Numbered from the stretch's first letter, positions 1-8,573 are shown. The stretch is DNA of 44,262 nt from Candidatus Coproplasma avistercoris (GCA_018711385.1 DVIK01000034.1:1-44262); one strand, 5' to 3'. The notes: generated by a model not told the origin, from the sequence alone. Numbers and translations: made by a program.

Positions 1-378
1 GTTGCCCTTGCCGGTGCAGCCGTGACAAATGGCGTCGGCACCCTCTTTCTTTGCTATCTCCACTATCCGCTTTGCGATGACGGGGCGCGCAAACGACGTG
101 CCGAGCAGGTATTTATTCTCGTACACGGCGCCCGCCTTCATAGTGGGATAGATGTAATCTTCTATGAACTCCTTGCGCAGATCTTCGATATAGAGCTTGG
201 AGGCACCCGTCTTGAGCGCCTTTTCCTCAAGCCCCTCAAGCTCCGACTGCTGACCCACGTCGCCCGACACGGCGATGACTTCGCAGTTGTCGTAATTTTC
301 TTTAAGCCAAGGGATGATTATCGACGTATCGAGGCCGCCTGAGTATGCAAGAACTACTTTTTTGATCTTCTTTTCCAT
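1..378 (-). CDS. argG: Argininosuccinate synthase, N-terminal part (runs off left edge)
   Basis: Joins citrulline and aspartate with ATP to form argininosuccinate, the penultimate step of arginine synthesis, in the cytosol. Only the first 126 codons lie in the window. The N-type ATP pyrophosphatase loop AYSGGLDTS is at residues 11-19, and HGCTGKGN near residues 119-126 matches the family's HGATGKGN with Ala replaced by Cys. The ATG at 378 is the natural family start. A sigma-A promoter, a short leader hairpin and possible ArgR sites lie upstream (408-557). No other arginine gene is visible, but argH could lie beyond the edge. Identification is firm; completeness cannot be judged. Confidence 0.95.
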   Translation of the reverse strand, partial: MEKKIKKVVLAYSGGLDTSIIIPWLKENYDNCEVIAVSGDVGQQSELEGLEEKALKTGASKLYIEDLRKEFIEDYIYPTMKAGAVYENKYLLGTSFARPVIAKRIVEIAKKEGADAICHGCTGKGN

Positions 379-407
379 AGATTAAATCACCGAAAATTAT
401 TGTATTT

Positions 408-426
408 GAAGCGGCTTTACCGCTTC
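408..426 (-). other. Hairpin at the 5' end of the argG leader
   Basis: GAAGCGG (408-414) and CCGCTTC (420-426) form a perfect 7 bp stem with a 5 nt loop, just inside the predicted transcript start. No T run follows, so it is not an obvious terminator. It could stabilise the mRNA 5' end. Confidence 0.5.
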
Positions 427-435
427 ACCGTGCAA

Positions 436-464
436 ATTATACAATACCGTATGACCAAAGTCAA
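436..464 (-). promoter_or_regulatory. Sigma-A promoter of argG
   Basis: On the minus strand TTGACT (459-464) is followed by exactly 17 bp and TATAAT (436-441). The start point would be near 429, giving a leader of about 50 nt before the argG ATG. Confidence 0.85.
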
Positions 465-503
465 GCATTTAATCGCACATTTTGAATATTTCTAAAATCA
501 TTT

Positions 504-557
504 TGTATATTTATGCATATTTTACGCAAATTGAACGCATATTTGAATAAATATACA
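504..557. promoter_or_regulatory. Putative ArgR (ARG box) sites upstream of argG
   Basis: TGAATAAATATACA (544-557) matches the ARG-box pattern TGAAT-WWWW-ATTCA with one mismatch, and TGTATATTTATGCA (504-517) matches with two. They lie 40 bp centre to centre, upstream of the argG -35. The spacing is wider than the classical 21 bp pair and the region is AT-rich, so binding is inferred. Confidence 0.35.
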
Positions 558-587
558 AAAATTGATAAAAATGATCGCCATGCGCGG

Positions 588-1229
588 TCATTGATACAGC
601 TTAACGAGCGGGTTATATTTTTTCAGCTCGGCGCGGCAGCTCTTCCATGAAGGCAGAAAACGAGCCACGGCCGCCCAGAACTGCGGAGAATGGTCGTGAT
701 GCAGCGTGTGGCACAGCTCGTGCACCATCACATACCGCTGCAGTGTCTGGGGCAGCATCATGAGCTTAAAGTTGAACGTTATATTGCACTTGCCGTCGCA
801 GCAACCCCACATGCTCTTATAGGCGCGGAACTTCACCGATGCGGCTTTCAGTCCCGTGGCCCGCTCGACGGCGGCAAACTCCTCCAAAAACTTTTTGCCG
901 AGACTGCCGACGTAGGCCGCCCTGAAACCTTTGACGCCCGTGACGCGCACACACGACGGCGTTACCGCATTCCGAGGGCCGACCTCGACGGGAAGTAACC
1001 TGCCGCACACATAGGCGCGGGAATAATTTATTATTTCATCGCCGATGACGGTATTTGCGGCATTGAACGCCAGCACCTTCTCTATCCAGCCGCGCTTCGA
1101 CTGCAATATCCGCTCCACCTGCTCCGCGGTGACGTTCAGCGGGGCACGGATGATTATGCGGTTGTCGCCCGTCACTTTTATTGTATAGGTGCGGCGTCTG
1201 CTCTTTACAAGAATGTATTGGTAATCCAT
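588..1229 (-). CDS. YgjP-like zinc metallopeptidase (DUF45 / M48-related)
   Basis: A 213-residue protein of the YgjP family. The C-terminal half carries the zinc-binding helix HELCH (HExxH, around residues 169-173), followed by the family's HSPQFW, whose His is the likely third ligand. The N-terminal half is the usual beta-rich DUF45 region. No signal peptide or membrane segment is seen, so it should be cytosolic. The family has no well-established substrate. The ATG at 1229 lies directly after the terminator of the upstream thioesterase gene and has no clear Shine-Dalgarno site, so it may be poorly translated or depend on read-through. Family call firm, function unknown. Confidence 0.85.
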   Translation of the reverse strand: MDYQYILVKSRRRTYTIKVTGDNRIIIRAPLNVTAEQVERILQSKRGWIEKVLAFNAANTVIGDEIINYSRAYVCGRLLPVEVGPRNAVTPSCVRVTGVKGFRAAYVGSLGKKFLEEFAAVERATGLKAASVKFRAYKSMWGCCDGKCNITFNFKLMMLPQTLQRYVMVHELCHTLHHDHSPQFWAAVARFLPSWKSCRAELKKYNPLVKLYQ

Positions 1230-1233
1230 AGAT

Positions 1234-1266
1234 CAAAAAGAGGCCCGCAGGACGAGACCGCGGGCC
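1234..1266 (-). terminator. Rho-independent terminator of the thioesterase gene
   Basis: GGCCCGC (1242-1248) and GCGGGCC (1260-1266) form a perfect stem. On the minus strand it is followed within two bases by TTTTT (1234-1239 region). It separates the thioesterase from the YgjP-like gene. Confidence 0.8.
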
Positions 1267-1273
1267 GACGAAA

Positions 1274-2002
1274 TCATATTTTGCGGAATTTTACGGCAAC
1301 CCTCACGCGGGGCTCGCCGTTTACCCTGCCCTCAAGAAGGCTTGCATCGCCTTCGTCATGCCTGAAAACTTCCAGCAGCTCGCCGTACTTACACTGCCTG
1401 ATATAAGTGATCTGCACATTCTCTATGCTCCTGCCGGCAAGTTCCTCAACGGAGAAGGCGTCGAAACAGATATCCGCATACTTTGTATTGTTGCAGTGGA
1501 AATAGTGGTCGTAGTCGGAGACCGTAATGAGTTTCTCATACTTCTTATCTCCCCCGTCGAGGGGCGCAAGATGCCAGGAATTGAAATCTATCGCCCTGAA
1601 ATCGTTGTACTCACGCTTGTCATCCGCAAAAAAAGCGCTCGTGGGCAAAAGAGCGAAGGATTTAAGGTCGACCATACACCAACGGCTCGTTCCCACAGCC
1701 ACCTTTTCGTTGCCGGAATAGACCTCGAACTCCCTGAACATAGCCGTGCGCTTAGGTTTCATAGGCCAGGTATGTACGGTGAGCTTTTCCTTAAGCTTTA
1801 TAGAGCGGTACTGTTCGAGATACCAGTTGACTATAACAAAGCCGATATTTTTGGGCATTATATCGTCGTAGCCGAAGCCGAGCTCGTCGGCAGAGGCACA
1901 CGCCGACTCTTCAAGCACCGACATGAGCGAGGAAAGCCTGAGTTCGTCCTTGAAATCGACATCGAGATAGCGTATATCGTAATTGCGTATGTTGTGGTAC
2001 AT
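1274..2002 (-). CDS. Acyl-ACP thioesterase
   Basis: A 242-residue double hot-dog thioesterase of the FatA/acyl-ACP thioesterase family. It hydrolyses acyl-ACP to free fatty acid in the cytosol. The first hot-dog starts with YDIRYLDVDF and carries the long helix with EESACASADELG (around residues 31-42). The second carries FHCNNTKYADIC (around residues 168-179), the family's catalytic Asn/His loop. Length is normal for bacterial members. A GAGGTG ribosome site lies just before the ATG. Its promoter faces away from that of padR, and a strong terminator follows. It appears monocistronic. Chain-length preference cannot be read from the sequence. Confidence 0.9.
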   Translation of the reverse strand: MYHNIRNYDIRYLDVDFKDELRLSSLMSVLEESACASADELGFGYDDIMPKNIGFVIVNWYLEQYRSIKLKEKLTVHTWPMKPKRTAMFREFEVYSGNEKVAVGTSRWCMVDLKSFALLPTSAFFADDKREYNDFRAIDFNSWHLAPLDGGDKKYEKLITVSDYDHYFHCNNTKYADICFDAFSVEELAGRSIENVQITYIRQCKYGELLEVFRHDEGDASLLEGRVNGEPRVRVAVKFRKI

Positions 2003-2027
2003 TTTTCACCTCGCTGTATCTTATAAA

Positions 2028-2056
2028 ATTATATCACCGCCCGCCGGAAAAGTCCA
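2028..2056 (-). promoter_or_regulatory. Promoter of the thioesterase gene
   Basis: Minus strand TGGACT (2051-2056), 17 bp, TATAAT (2028-2033). The start would be near 2021, giving a short leader with a GAGGTG ribosome site. Confidence 0.65.
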
Positions 2057-2080
2057 TCAAATGAGCGCACATACAGTAAT

Positions 2081-2117
2081 TATGTTTGACATAGTACTGC
2101 AAATATCGTCAAACTAT
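2081..2117. promoter_or_regulatory. Possible PadR operator between the divergent promoters
   Basis: A palindrome TATGT-TTG-ACATA (2081-2093) and a wider pair ATAGT (2091-2095)/ACTAT (2113-2117) lie just upstream of the padR -35. PadR proteins often autoregulate through ATGT/ACAT dyads, but the 3 bp spacing here is shorter than the usual 8. Confidence 0.35.
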
Positions 2118-2145
2118 TGACATTTTCGGGCATTTTTGATATAAT
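2117..2145 (+). promoter_or_regulatory. Consensus sigma-A promoter of padR-flavodoxin
   Basis: TTGACA (2117-2122), 17 bp, TATAAT (2140-2145): a perfect consensus promoter. It is followed by the ribosome site AAGGGAG (2157-2163) before the ATG at 2171. A promoter this strong suggests the operon is held down by a repressor, plausibly its own product. Confidence 0.9.
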
Positions 2146-2170
2146 TTTTATACACTAAGGGAGACAGACC

Positions 2171-3724
2171 ATGGACGAAAACACCGAAGAATTCGAAGGC
2201 AAAAATTCCATAAGCGCAGATCTTATAAGAGGGCACATAAATACGATAATCCTGCGCTCATTATATGAACGCGACAAATACGGCTATGAGATAAGGGCAG
2301 AGATAAACGAAAAGAGCCACGGGCAATATACGCTTAAAGAACCGACCCTTTACAGCGCGCTGAAAAGACTGGAAAACCAGGGTTATATCCAGGCCTACTA
2401 CAAGCGCGACGAAACGTCGGCCGGCGGCAGGCGGAAGTATTTCCGTCTCACCGACAGCGGCAAGGAGATAGCCGAACACAACCGCTCGGAGTGGGAATAT
2501 TCCCGTACGGTGATAGACAGCCTGATCTCAGACAAAAACTTTGATTTCAGTCAGCCCGCCCCCACCCCGGTCGACTTCAAGATACTCAAGCAGGCAACTT
2601 CGCGCGTGCCGGTCGTCCACACTGAGAGCGAGGAAAAGCCCGAGGGCGCAGCAGATGAAAAGCCGGAGGGGCAGCCTGCAGAACCGCAGACGACTTACGT
2701 CGCAGGACAGTCCGAAACTGTGTATATCGACGGCGAGCAGGCCGGCATTTCACGGCAGACCGCCGAAATCGACCAGTCGGACGCGCCCGCAGAGAGCGGC
2801 AAAGCGGAAACTGCGGCCGGATCCCCCCATGCACTGCCGCAGCAGGCGGCAGAGGCTGCAGAGCCTGCGCAGACATCGGCACAGCAGGCGGCAAATACCG
2901 CCCCCGCGGAGCAGGCGTTGCAAGGCAACAGCTATACCTCGCAGCTCAATACTTCGGAAGAAGCCGAGGCAAGGCGCATTGCGCACGAGAACTACCTTAA
3001 GCTGATCGCCGGAGACGACGGCACCGCCCGCCGCGAAGCCGTGAACGAGGAGCGAAGCCCCATCTATTCTGAGCGGCCCGAACAGGAGCGCGACTATAAA
3101 AATATAATTGAAAAGCTATTCGATAACACTCTTAAAAACGCACCCCCTCCCGCGCCTCAGCCGAAACCTGAGCCCGGATACGAACCTTCGCCTGCTCCCG
3201 CGCGCGAACATACCGCTGTGCCCGCGCACTACGACTACATGGACGTGACGGGCAAAGCCGCCGGCGACGGACTGAAGATAAACACCTCGGAAGAAGCTCT
3301 TACCTCAGGCACAGTAAGACAAGCGACTTATAACAGAGGCGCCACCTTATTCAAATGTTCGCTGATCATCGGCGTGATAATACTGCTTGAATTCACGCTC
3401 ACAATGCTGTTCAGGCAGGATCTGCACGTCTCGATAGCCTATCCGATAGTCATTCTTTCGCTCGGGCTCGCCACCATACTTGTATGCGGCATACTTTACG
3501 GCACGCACTACGGCAGCCGCATGAGAAAACCTATCAGCCTTAAATATATATTCACCGCAAGCATACTGACAGTGCTGCTGATGGCGATAATCGTTCTGTT
3601 TGCGCTCGTTCTCAGAGTAAACTGGTCATCATCGACGGACGTGCTCGCAAAAGTCGTCATACCCTGCATAATCGCGCTGAACATACCGATATTCGCACTC
3701 AGCTTTTATCTGTTTACAAAATAA
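2171..3724 (+). CDS. PadR-family regulator fused to a C-terminal four-helix membrane domain
   Basis: A 517-residue fusion. Residues about 17-110 are a PadR winged helix: YGYEIRAEI, then TLYSALKRLENQGYI and GGRRKYFRLTDSGKEI, which is the standard family pattern. Residues about 111-390 are a low-complexity Pro/Ala/Glu/Gln linker that looks disordered. Residues about 394-516 hold four hydrophobic segments (roughly 394-413, 422-444, 459-482, 494-515). Ordinary PadR proteins are about 100-200 residues and soluble, so this one should hold its DNA-binding head at the membrane. It could sense the membrane state or a membrane-bound ligand. It is followed 14 bp later by a flavodoxin gene. Family call firm for the head; tethering inferred. 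Confidence 0.88.
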   Translation: MDENTEEFEGKNSISADLIRGHINTIILRSLYERDKYGYEIRAEINEKSHGQYTLKEPTLYSALKRLENQGYIQAYYKRDETSAGGRRKYFRLTDSGKEIAEHNRSEWEYSRTVIDSLISDKNFDFSQPAPTPVDFKILKQATSRVPVVHTESEEKPEGAADEKPEGQPAEPQTTYVAGQSETVYIDGEQAGISRQTAEIDQSDAPAESGKAETAAGSPHALPQQAAEAAEPAQTSAQQAANTAPAEQALQGNSYTSQLNTSEEAEARRIAHENYLKLIAGDDGTARREAVNEERSPIYSERPEQERDYKNIIEKLFDNTLKNAPPPAPQPKPEPGYEPSPAPAREHTAVPAHYDYMDVTGKAAGDGLKINTSEEALTSGTVRQATYNRGATLFKCSLIIGVIILLEFTLTMLFRQDLHVSIAYPIVILSLGLATILVCGILYGTHYGSRMRKPISLKYIFTASILTVLLMAIIVLFALVLRVNWSSSTDVLAKVVIPCIIALNIPIFALSFYLFTK

Positions 3725-3738
3725 CTGCGGAGGCAGGA

Positions 3739-4197
3739 ATGAAACTGCTGGCAATAGTACTTTCCAAACATATCGGCAATACGATGCGCGTAGCCGAAGC
3801 TATGGCGGAAGCCGCACCCCTTACGATAGTTCCGTTAAAGGACGCGGGAAATTGCGACATTAGGCAATTCGACGCCGTGGGCTTCGGCAGCGGCATAAAC
3901 GCAGGCAGCCACGAACCCGAACTTATAAACTATGTCGAAAACCTGAAAGAGGTCCCTCCACGTTCCTTTGTATTTTCAACGAGCGCGACCGGCAAACACG
4001 AAAGATACAATTCCAAGCTGATAAAAGCGCTTGAAAGGCGCGGCAGCAAGGTGATCGGGTCGTTCGGCTGCAAAGGGCTGTGCAAGTTCTTTGTGTTCCG
4101 CCTGTTCGGCGGGATAAACAAGGGTCAACCCGATGAAAATGCCCTTGCAGAGGCACGCAAATTCATCGAAGGCGTTACCGATGCCCTTGAAAAATAG
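3739..4197 (+). CDS. Flavodoxin-fold protein
   Basis: A 152-residue flavodoxin-like protein predicted to bind FMN and carry electrons in the cytosol. The N-terminal loop SKHIGNTMRVAEAM (residues 9-22) corresponds to the FMN phosphate-binding T/S-x-x-x-N-T motif. FGSGINAG (around residues 49-56) and FSTSATG (around 78-84) are the two flavin-contacting loops. The tail (GCKGLCKFFVFRLFGGINKGQPD) resembles flavodoxin-family proteins in clostridia. GGAGG precedes the ATG. It is co-transcribed with the membrane PadR gene and so probably controlled by it. Its redox partner is not visible here. Confidence 0.85.
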   Translation: MKLLAIVLSKHIGNTMRVAEAMAEAAPLTIVPLKDAGNCDIRQFDAVGFGSGINAGSHEPELINYVENLKEVPPRSFVFSTSATGKHERYNSKLIKALERRGSKVIGSFGCKGLCKFFVFRLFGGINKGQPDENALAEARKFIEGVTDALEK

Positions 4198-4237
4198 GAA
4201 AGCGGCAACGAAGCTTCTGTAAAAACAAGCGACACCA

Positions 4238-4265
4238 TAGAGGCGGCAGTTTACTGCCGCCTCTA
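4238..4265. terminator. Bidirectional terminator-like hairpin between convergent genes
   Basis: TAGAGGCGGCAGT (4238-4250) and its exact complement (4253-4265) form a 13 bp stem. It sits between the convergent ends of the flavodoxin gene and the uvrA-like gene. T runs on either side are short, so termination strength is uncertain. Confidence 0.6.
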
Positions 4266-4289
4266 CGTTTGCCGACTTACGTCAAAATT

Positions 4290-6767
4290 TTATATAAACC
4301 TGCCCGTAACGCTGGCGGGTGAATTCTTTATATCCTCGGGCGTGCCGCACGCAACTATACCGCCCCCGTCCTCACCGCCGCCGGGGCCCATATCTATGAT
4401 GTAGTCGGCGTTCCTTATCACGTCGAGGTCGTGCTCGATGACTATCACAGTGGCGCCGCTTCCGATCAGCGTGCGGAATACACCAAGCAGCGTCTTTACG
4501 TCTAACGGATGCAGTCCTATGGTGGGTTCGTCGAACACAAATACGCTGTCTGACTGAGCCTTACCCATCTCCTCTGCCAGTTTAAGCCGCTGTGCCTCGC
4601 CGCCCGATAGCCCGGGGGTCTGCTCGCCGAGTGTGAGGTAGCCCAGCCCGAGACCGTTCAGAACGCGCAGCCGCTGGGTAACCGTGCGGAGGTCGCGGCA
4701 GGACTCCGCTGCCGTGCGCACATCCTGCGACATCAGCTGCGGCATGGTATACTCCTCTCCGGCGCCGTTCTTGTAATGTATCTTATATGCGTCCCCGGAA
4801 TACCGCGCACCGCGGCACTCGGGGCAAGGTATATCTACGTCGGGAAGGAACTGCACGTCGAGACTGATCGATCCCGTACCGTCGCACACAGGACAGCGCA
4901 GCCTGCCCGTATTATATGAAAAATCCCCCGCCTTATAGCCCATCGCCTTTGCCTCGGGCGTCCGCGCAAACACCTTTCGCAACTCATCGTGTATGTTTGC
5001 ATACGTCGCCACCGTAGAGCGCACATTCACGCCTATGGGAGTAGCATCTATAAGTTTTACCTGCCTTATTCCGTCGGCGTTTATCCCGGTAACGTGCGTC
5101 GGCAACTGTTCGCCCTGCACGGCGGCGGCAAGCGCGGGGACGAGGCTTTCAAGCACAAGCGTGGTCTTACCCGAGCCGGATACGCCTGTGACCACAGTCA
5201 GTCTGCCCTTGGGAAAATCTACGGATAACGGTTTTACCGTGTGAATAGCTCCTGCCGACAGGCTGATCCTGCCAAGCGCAAAAATGTCGGCGGCGGGTAC
5301 CGCGGGACTGAGCCGCGGCTGCGGTTCGCTGCCCAGGAAGGGGCCTATCTTTGAGGCGGGACTCATCGCGAGTTGCTCTACAGTGCCCTGTGCGATAACT
5401 CTGCCGCCTGCGGCGCCGGCGTCGGGCCCCATCTCTATTATCCAGTCAGATTCCGAAAGTATCTGCGCGTCGTGGTCTACCAGAACAACGGAATTGCCGT
5501 CCGCCACGAGGTCGTGCATCACGCCGGTAAGCCCCTCTATATTGGAAGGGTGCAATCCGATGGACGGTTCGTCAAGGACGTAGAGCACGCCCGTCGTGCG
5601 GTTCCTTACGGCGCGCGCGAGCTGCATGCGCTGCCTTTCACCCGTGGATAGCGTCGAAGACGCGCGGTCGAGCGTCAGGTATCCAAGCCCCAGATCCATC
5701 AGCCGCTTGGCGGAGGACAGGAAAGACCGGCATATGCTCTCCGCCATGGGACGCATCTCCTGCGGCAGGCTTTCGGGCACTCCCTCCACCCAATCTACGA
5801 GCTTTGCGAGCGTCATCCCGCACGCTTCGTCGAGCGATATCCCGCGCAGTTTCGGCGCCCTTGCGGCGGCGTTCAGGCGCGTGCCTCCGCAATCGGGACA
5901 GACATCCTCCTTAAGAAATTTTTCGACACGCTTCATGCCGCTTTCGTCCTTGACCTTGGAGAGCGCGTTTTCTACCGTATACACGGCGTTATAGTATGTG
6001 AAATCGAGCTCGGTCGCCTGGTTTGTGTTTTTGGAATAGTACAGAATGTGCTTCTTCTCGGGCGGACCGTCGAAAACTATCTCCTTTTCCTTTTGTGTAA
6101 GTTCCCTGAACGGCACGTCCGTACGCACACCCATTGCGCGGCATACGTCTACCATGAGCGACCACATCAGCGAATTCCACGGCGCCACGGCACCGCCCTC
6201 TATCGTGAGATTTTCATCGGGAACAAGCGTGCTCCTGTCCACGGCGCGCACGATGCCGGTACCACCGCAGGCAGGGCATGCGCCCTGGCTGTTGAATGCG
6301 AGCTCCTCGGCAGAGGGCGCAAAGAACTTCTTCCCGCACACGGGACAGGTCAGCTGTTTCCCCGCCGCAACGGCAAGCGTCGGAGCAAGATAATGCCCGT
6401 TGGGGCAGCGGTGATTTGCCAGGCGCGAATACATCAGCCTGAGGCTGTTCAGAAGTTCTGTGCCCGTACCGAACGTGCTGCGGATGCCCGGTACCGCCGG
6501 GCGCTGATGCAGCGCGAGCGCCGCCGGAACATATAAAATTTCGTCAACCTCCGCCTTTGCCGCCTGCGTCATCCTGCGGCGCGTATAAGTGGAGAGCGCC
6601 TCAAGATAGCGCCGCGAACCTTCGGCATACAGCACGCCGAGCGCGAGAGAGGACTTACCGGAGCCAGAAACGCCCGCTATACCCACTATTTTATTGAGCG
6701 GCACGTCAACATCTACATTTTTGAGGTTATGAACGCGCGCCCCGCGTATTTCGATATGATCTGCCAT
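4290..6767 (-). CDS. Class II UvrA-like ABC ATPase (UvrA2 type)
   Basis: An 825-residue excinuclease subunit A homologue, shorter than housekeeping UvrA (about 940) as in class II UvrA proteins, which lack the UvrB-binding insertion. It has two ABC modules. The first has Walker A GVSGSGKSS (residues 32-40), signature LSTGERQRM and DEPSIGLHP. The second has GVSGSGKTT, LSGGEAQRL and DEPTIGLHP. Zinc-type CxxC pairs (CPVCGKKF, CPACGGTG, CPDCGGTR, CPVCDGTG, CPECRGAR) are present. The first signature has Thr for the usual second Gly. I chose the ATG at 6767 because the upstream in-frame ATG at 6797 falls at the promoter -10, and AGGCGG precedes 6767. It likely binds damaged or drug-bound DNA; no antibiotic cluster is nearby. 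Confidence 0.88.
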   Translation of the reverse strand: MADHIEIRGARVHNLKNVDVDVPLNKIVGIAGVSGSGKSSLALGVLYAEGSRRYLEALSTYTRRRMTQAAKAEVDEILYVPAALALHQRPAVPGIRSTFGTGTELLNSLRLMYSRLANHRCPNGHYLAPTLAVAAGKQLTCPVCGKKFFAPSAEELAFNSQGACPACGGTGIVRAVDRSTLVPDENLTIEGGAVAPWNSLMWSLMVDVCRAMGVRTDVPFRELTQKEKEIVFDGPPEKKHILYYSKNTNQATELDFTYYNAVYTVENALSKVKDESGMKRVEKFLKEDVCPDCGGTRLNAAARAPKLRGISLDEACGMTLAKLVDWVEGVPESLPQEMRPMAESICRSFLSSAKRLMDLGLGYLTLDRASSTLSTGERQRMQLARAVRNRTTGVLYVLDEPSIGLHPSNIEGLTGVMHDLVADGNSVVLVDHDAQILSESDWIIEMGPDAGAAGGRVIAQGTVEQLAMSPASKIGPFLGSEPQPRLSPAVPAADIFALGRISLSAGAIHTVKPLSVDFPKGRLTVVTGVSGSGKTTLVLESLVPALAAAVQGEQLPTHVTGINADGIRQVKLIDATPIGVNVRSTVATYANIHDELRKVFARTPEAKAMGYKAGDFSYNTGRLRCPVCDGTGSISLDVQFLPDVDIPCPECRGARYSGDAYKIHYKNGAGEEYTMPQLMSQDVRTAAESCRDLRTVTQRLRVLNGLGLGYLTLGEQTPGLSGGEAQRLKLAEEMGKAQSDSVFVFDEPTIGLHPLDVKTLLGVFRTLIGSGATVIVIEHDLDVIRNADYIIDMGPGGGEDGGGIVACGTPEDIKNSPASVTGRFI

Positions 6768-6799
6768 ATTTTTGACCGCCTGAAAGATTGATATCATAC

Positions 6800-6828
6800 A
6801 TTATAGCACACAACGGCCGCAAAAGCAA
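6800..6828 (-). promoter_or_regulatory. Promoter of the UvrA-like gene
   Basis: TATAAT (6800-6805) on the minus strand, with a weak TTGCTT (6823-6828) 17 bp upstream. It overlaps the terminator of the preceding rny gene and rules out an earlier start for the UvrA-like protein. Confidence 0.55.
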
Positions 6829-6853
6829 AAGCGCGGAGAAAGCTCCTCCGCGC
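6821..6853 (-). terminator. Terminator of rny
   Basis: GCGCGGAG (6831-6838) pairs with CTCCGCGC (6846-6853). On the minus strand the stem is followed by TTTTGCTTTT. It lies 16 bp beyond the rny stop codon. Confidence 0.75.
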
Positions 6854-6868
6854 GATTGGTTTCCTGTT

Positions 6869-8485
6869 TTATTTTGCGTATTCCACGCTTCTGAATTCGC
6901 GGATAACGTTTACTTTGATCTGACCGGGATATTCAAGTTCGGATTCTATCTTCTTTGCTATATCCTTGGCAAGGAACATCGCCTGCGCGTCGTCAATCTG
7001 TTCGGGTTTGACTATCACGCGAACCTCACGCCCTGCCTGAATTGCATAGCTCTTATCGACTCCGCTGAAACCGGATGCAATCTCTTCGAGTTTTTCGAGG
7101 CGCTTGACATAGTTCGTGCCCGTCTCCCTTCTCGCGCCGGGCCTCGCGCCCGAAATGGCGTCCGCGGCAGCCACGAGCACGGCCTCCACCGTCTTGGGCT
7201 CCACGTCGCCGTGATGCGCCTCTATGGCGTTTACTATGTTCGCGTTCTCCTTAAACTTCTTGGCAAGATCTGCGCCCAGGCGGATATGAGTGCCTTCCTG
7301 TTCGTGGTCGACCGCCTTGCCTATGTCGTGCAACAGGCCGGCGCGCTTGGCAAAGTTTACGTCAAGCCCCAGCTCCTGAGCCATCAGGCCTGCAAGCAAC
7401 GCGACCTCTATGGAGTGCCTGTATACGTTCTGGCCGTAACTTGTCCTGTATTTCAGCCTGCCTATGAGCTTTATCAGTTCGGGATGCAGGCCGAAGATGC
7501 CAACTTCGAACATCGCGCTTTCGCCCGCCTGCTTTATCTCGTTGTCGAGCTCCTTCTTTACCTTTTCGACAGTCTCTTCTATGCGGGCGGGATGTATTCT
7601 GCCGTCGGCTATCAGCTTTTCAAGCGCAAGCCTGGCGACCTCCCTCCTTATGGGATCGAATCCCGAAAGGATGACGACCTCCGGGGTGTCGTCGATTATG
7701 AACTCGATGCCCGTCGCGTTTTCGAGCGCGCGGATATTCCTGCCCTCCCTTCCTATGATCCTCGCCTTCATATCGTCGCTCGGGAGCGATACTGTAGATA
7801 CCGTGACCTCCGACGTATGGTCGGCGGCGCAACGCTGTATGGCAAGGGTGATTATCTTTTTTGCTTCGTTTGTAGCTTCCTCCTTGGCAGTCTGCTCGAT
7901 GTTCCTCACCTGCAGCGCCACGTCGTGGCGGGTCTCGTCGAGGATCTCGTTGGTGAGCAGCGTCTTTGCCTCGTCCTTGGTCAGCTGTGCGACCTTTTCC
8001 AGTTCCTGAACCATCAGCTCGTGCTGGTGGTTGATCTTGTCCTGGGTCTTCTTTATCTCCTGTTCCCTTGCGGCAAGATCGTTCTTCTGTTTTTCGAGCG
8101 CATCGGATTTCTTGGTCAGCGAATCCTCCCTCTTGTCGAGGTTATCCTCCCTTTGGTTGAGGCGCTGCTCCTGTTTGTTGAGCTCGGCCTTCTTTTCCCT
8201 GCTCTCGCGTTCGAAATCGTTGCGTAATTTAAGCTCCTGTTCCTTTGCCTCCAATATGGCATCCTTTTTCAAGGTCTTGCATTCTGCCTGAGCGTCGGCT
8301 ATCATCTTCTGCGCCCTTTCAGACGCCTCACCAAGCTCCTTATTGGCCTTGTTTACCTTACTTCTGTATCTGAGATACAGTATAGTAACAACAGCTACCG
8401 CAATTAAAGCAACAACGAAGGCAACGCCAAGGCCTATTGCGGCACCGTTAGCAAGAAACAGGGAGCTTATTGCCTGTAAATTCAT
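6869..8485 (-). CDS. rny: Ribonuclease Y
   Basis: A 538-residue membrane-bound endoribonuclease that starts mRNA decay in Gram-positive bacteria. Residues about 14-36 are one transmembrane helix. About 40-210 is a Lys/Glu/Gln-rich coiled coil. Next comes a KH RNA-binding domain ([20 protein letters not shown]). Then comes the HD metal-dependent phosphohydrolase domain, with [13 protein letters not shown] and [12 protein letters not shown]. Length is slightly above the usual 520. I chose the ATG at 8485 because AGGAGG (8491-8496) sits six bases upstream; the longer reading frame to 8542 has no such site. It has its own promoter but lies downstream of recA-nadE, as in many Bacillota. Confidence 0.97.
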   Translation of the reverse strand: MNLQAISSLFLANGAAIGLGVAFVVALIAVAVVTILYLRYRSKVNKANKELGEASERAQKMIADAQAECKTLKKDAILEAKEQELKLRNDFERESREKKAELNKQEQRLNQREDNLDKREDSLTKKSDALEKQKNDLAAREQEIKKTQDKINHQHELMVQELEKVAQLTKDEAKTLLTNEILDETRHDVALQVRNIEQTAKEEATNEAKKIITLAIQRCAADHTSEVTVSTVSLPSDDMKARIIGREGRNIRALENATGIEFIIDDTPEVVILSGFDPIRREVARLALEKLIADGRIHPARIEETVEKVKKELDNEIKQAGESAMFEVGIFGLHPELIKLIGRLKYRTSYGQNVYRHSIEVALLAGLMAQELGLDVNFAKRAGLLHDIGKAVDHEQEGTHIRLGADLAKKFKENANIVNAIEAHHGDVEPKTVEAVLVAAADAISGARPGARRETGTNYVKRLEKLEEIASGFSGVDKSYAIQAGREVRVIVKPEQIDDAQAMFLAKDIAKKIESELEYPGQIKVNVIREFRSVEYAK

Positions 8486-8573
8486 ATAAGCCTCCTGATT
8501 GTTCTGTGTAATATAGTCACCCCGCCGCAGCATTGAAAGCATAATATAGGCAGGGTAATTTCTATCCTTTTAT

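Noticed and set aside
379-587. T-box riboswitch upstream of argG
   Set aside because: The predicted leader is only about 50 nt and lacks the T-box AGGGUGGNACCGCG sequence and a terminator fold.
6788-8227. Long plus-strand reading frame antisense to rny
   Set aside because: It is the complement of a clear RNase Y gene, has no ribosome site, and its protein has no recognisable domain. Other long antisense frames (for example 10579-11706, 12273-13364, 26856-28247) were rejected for the same reason.
8486-8542. N-terminal extension of RNase Y or a leader peptide
   Set aside because: The extension has no ribosome site, and AGGAGG sits just before the internal ATG at 8485, which matches the family start.
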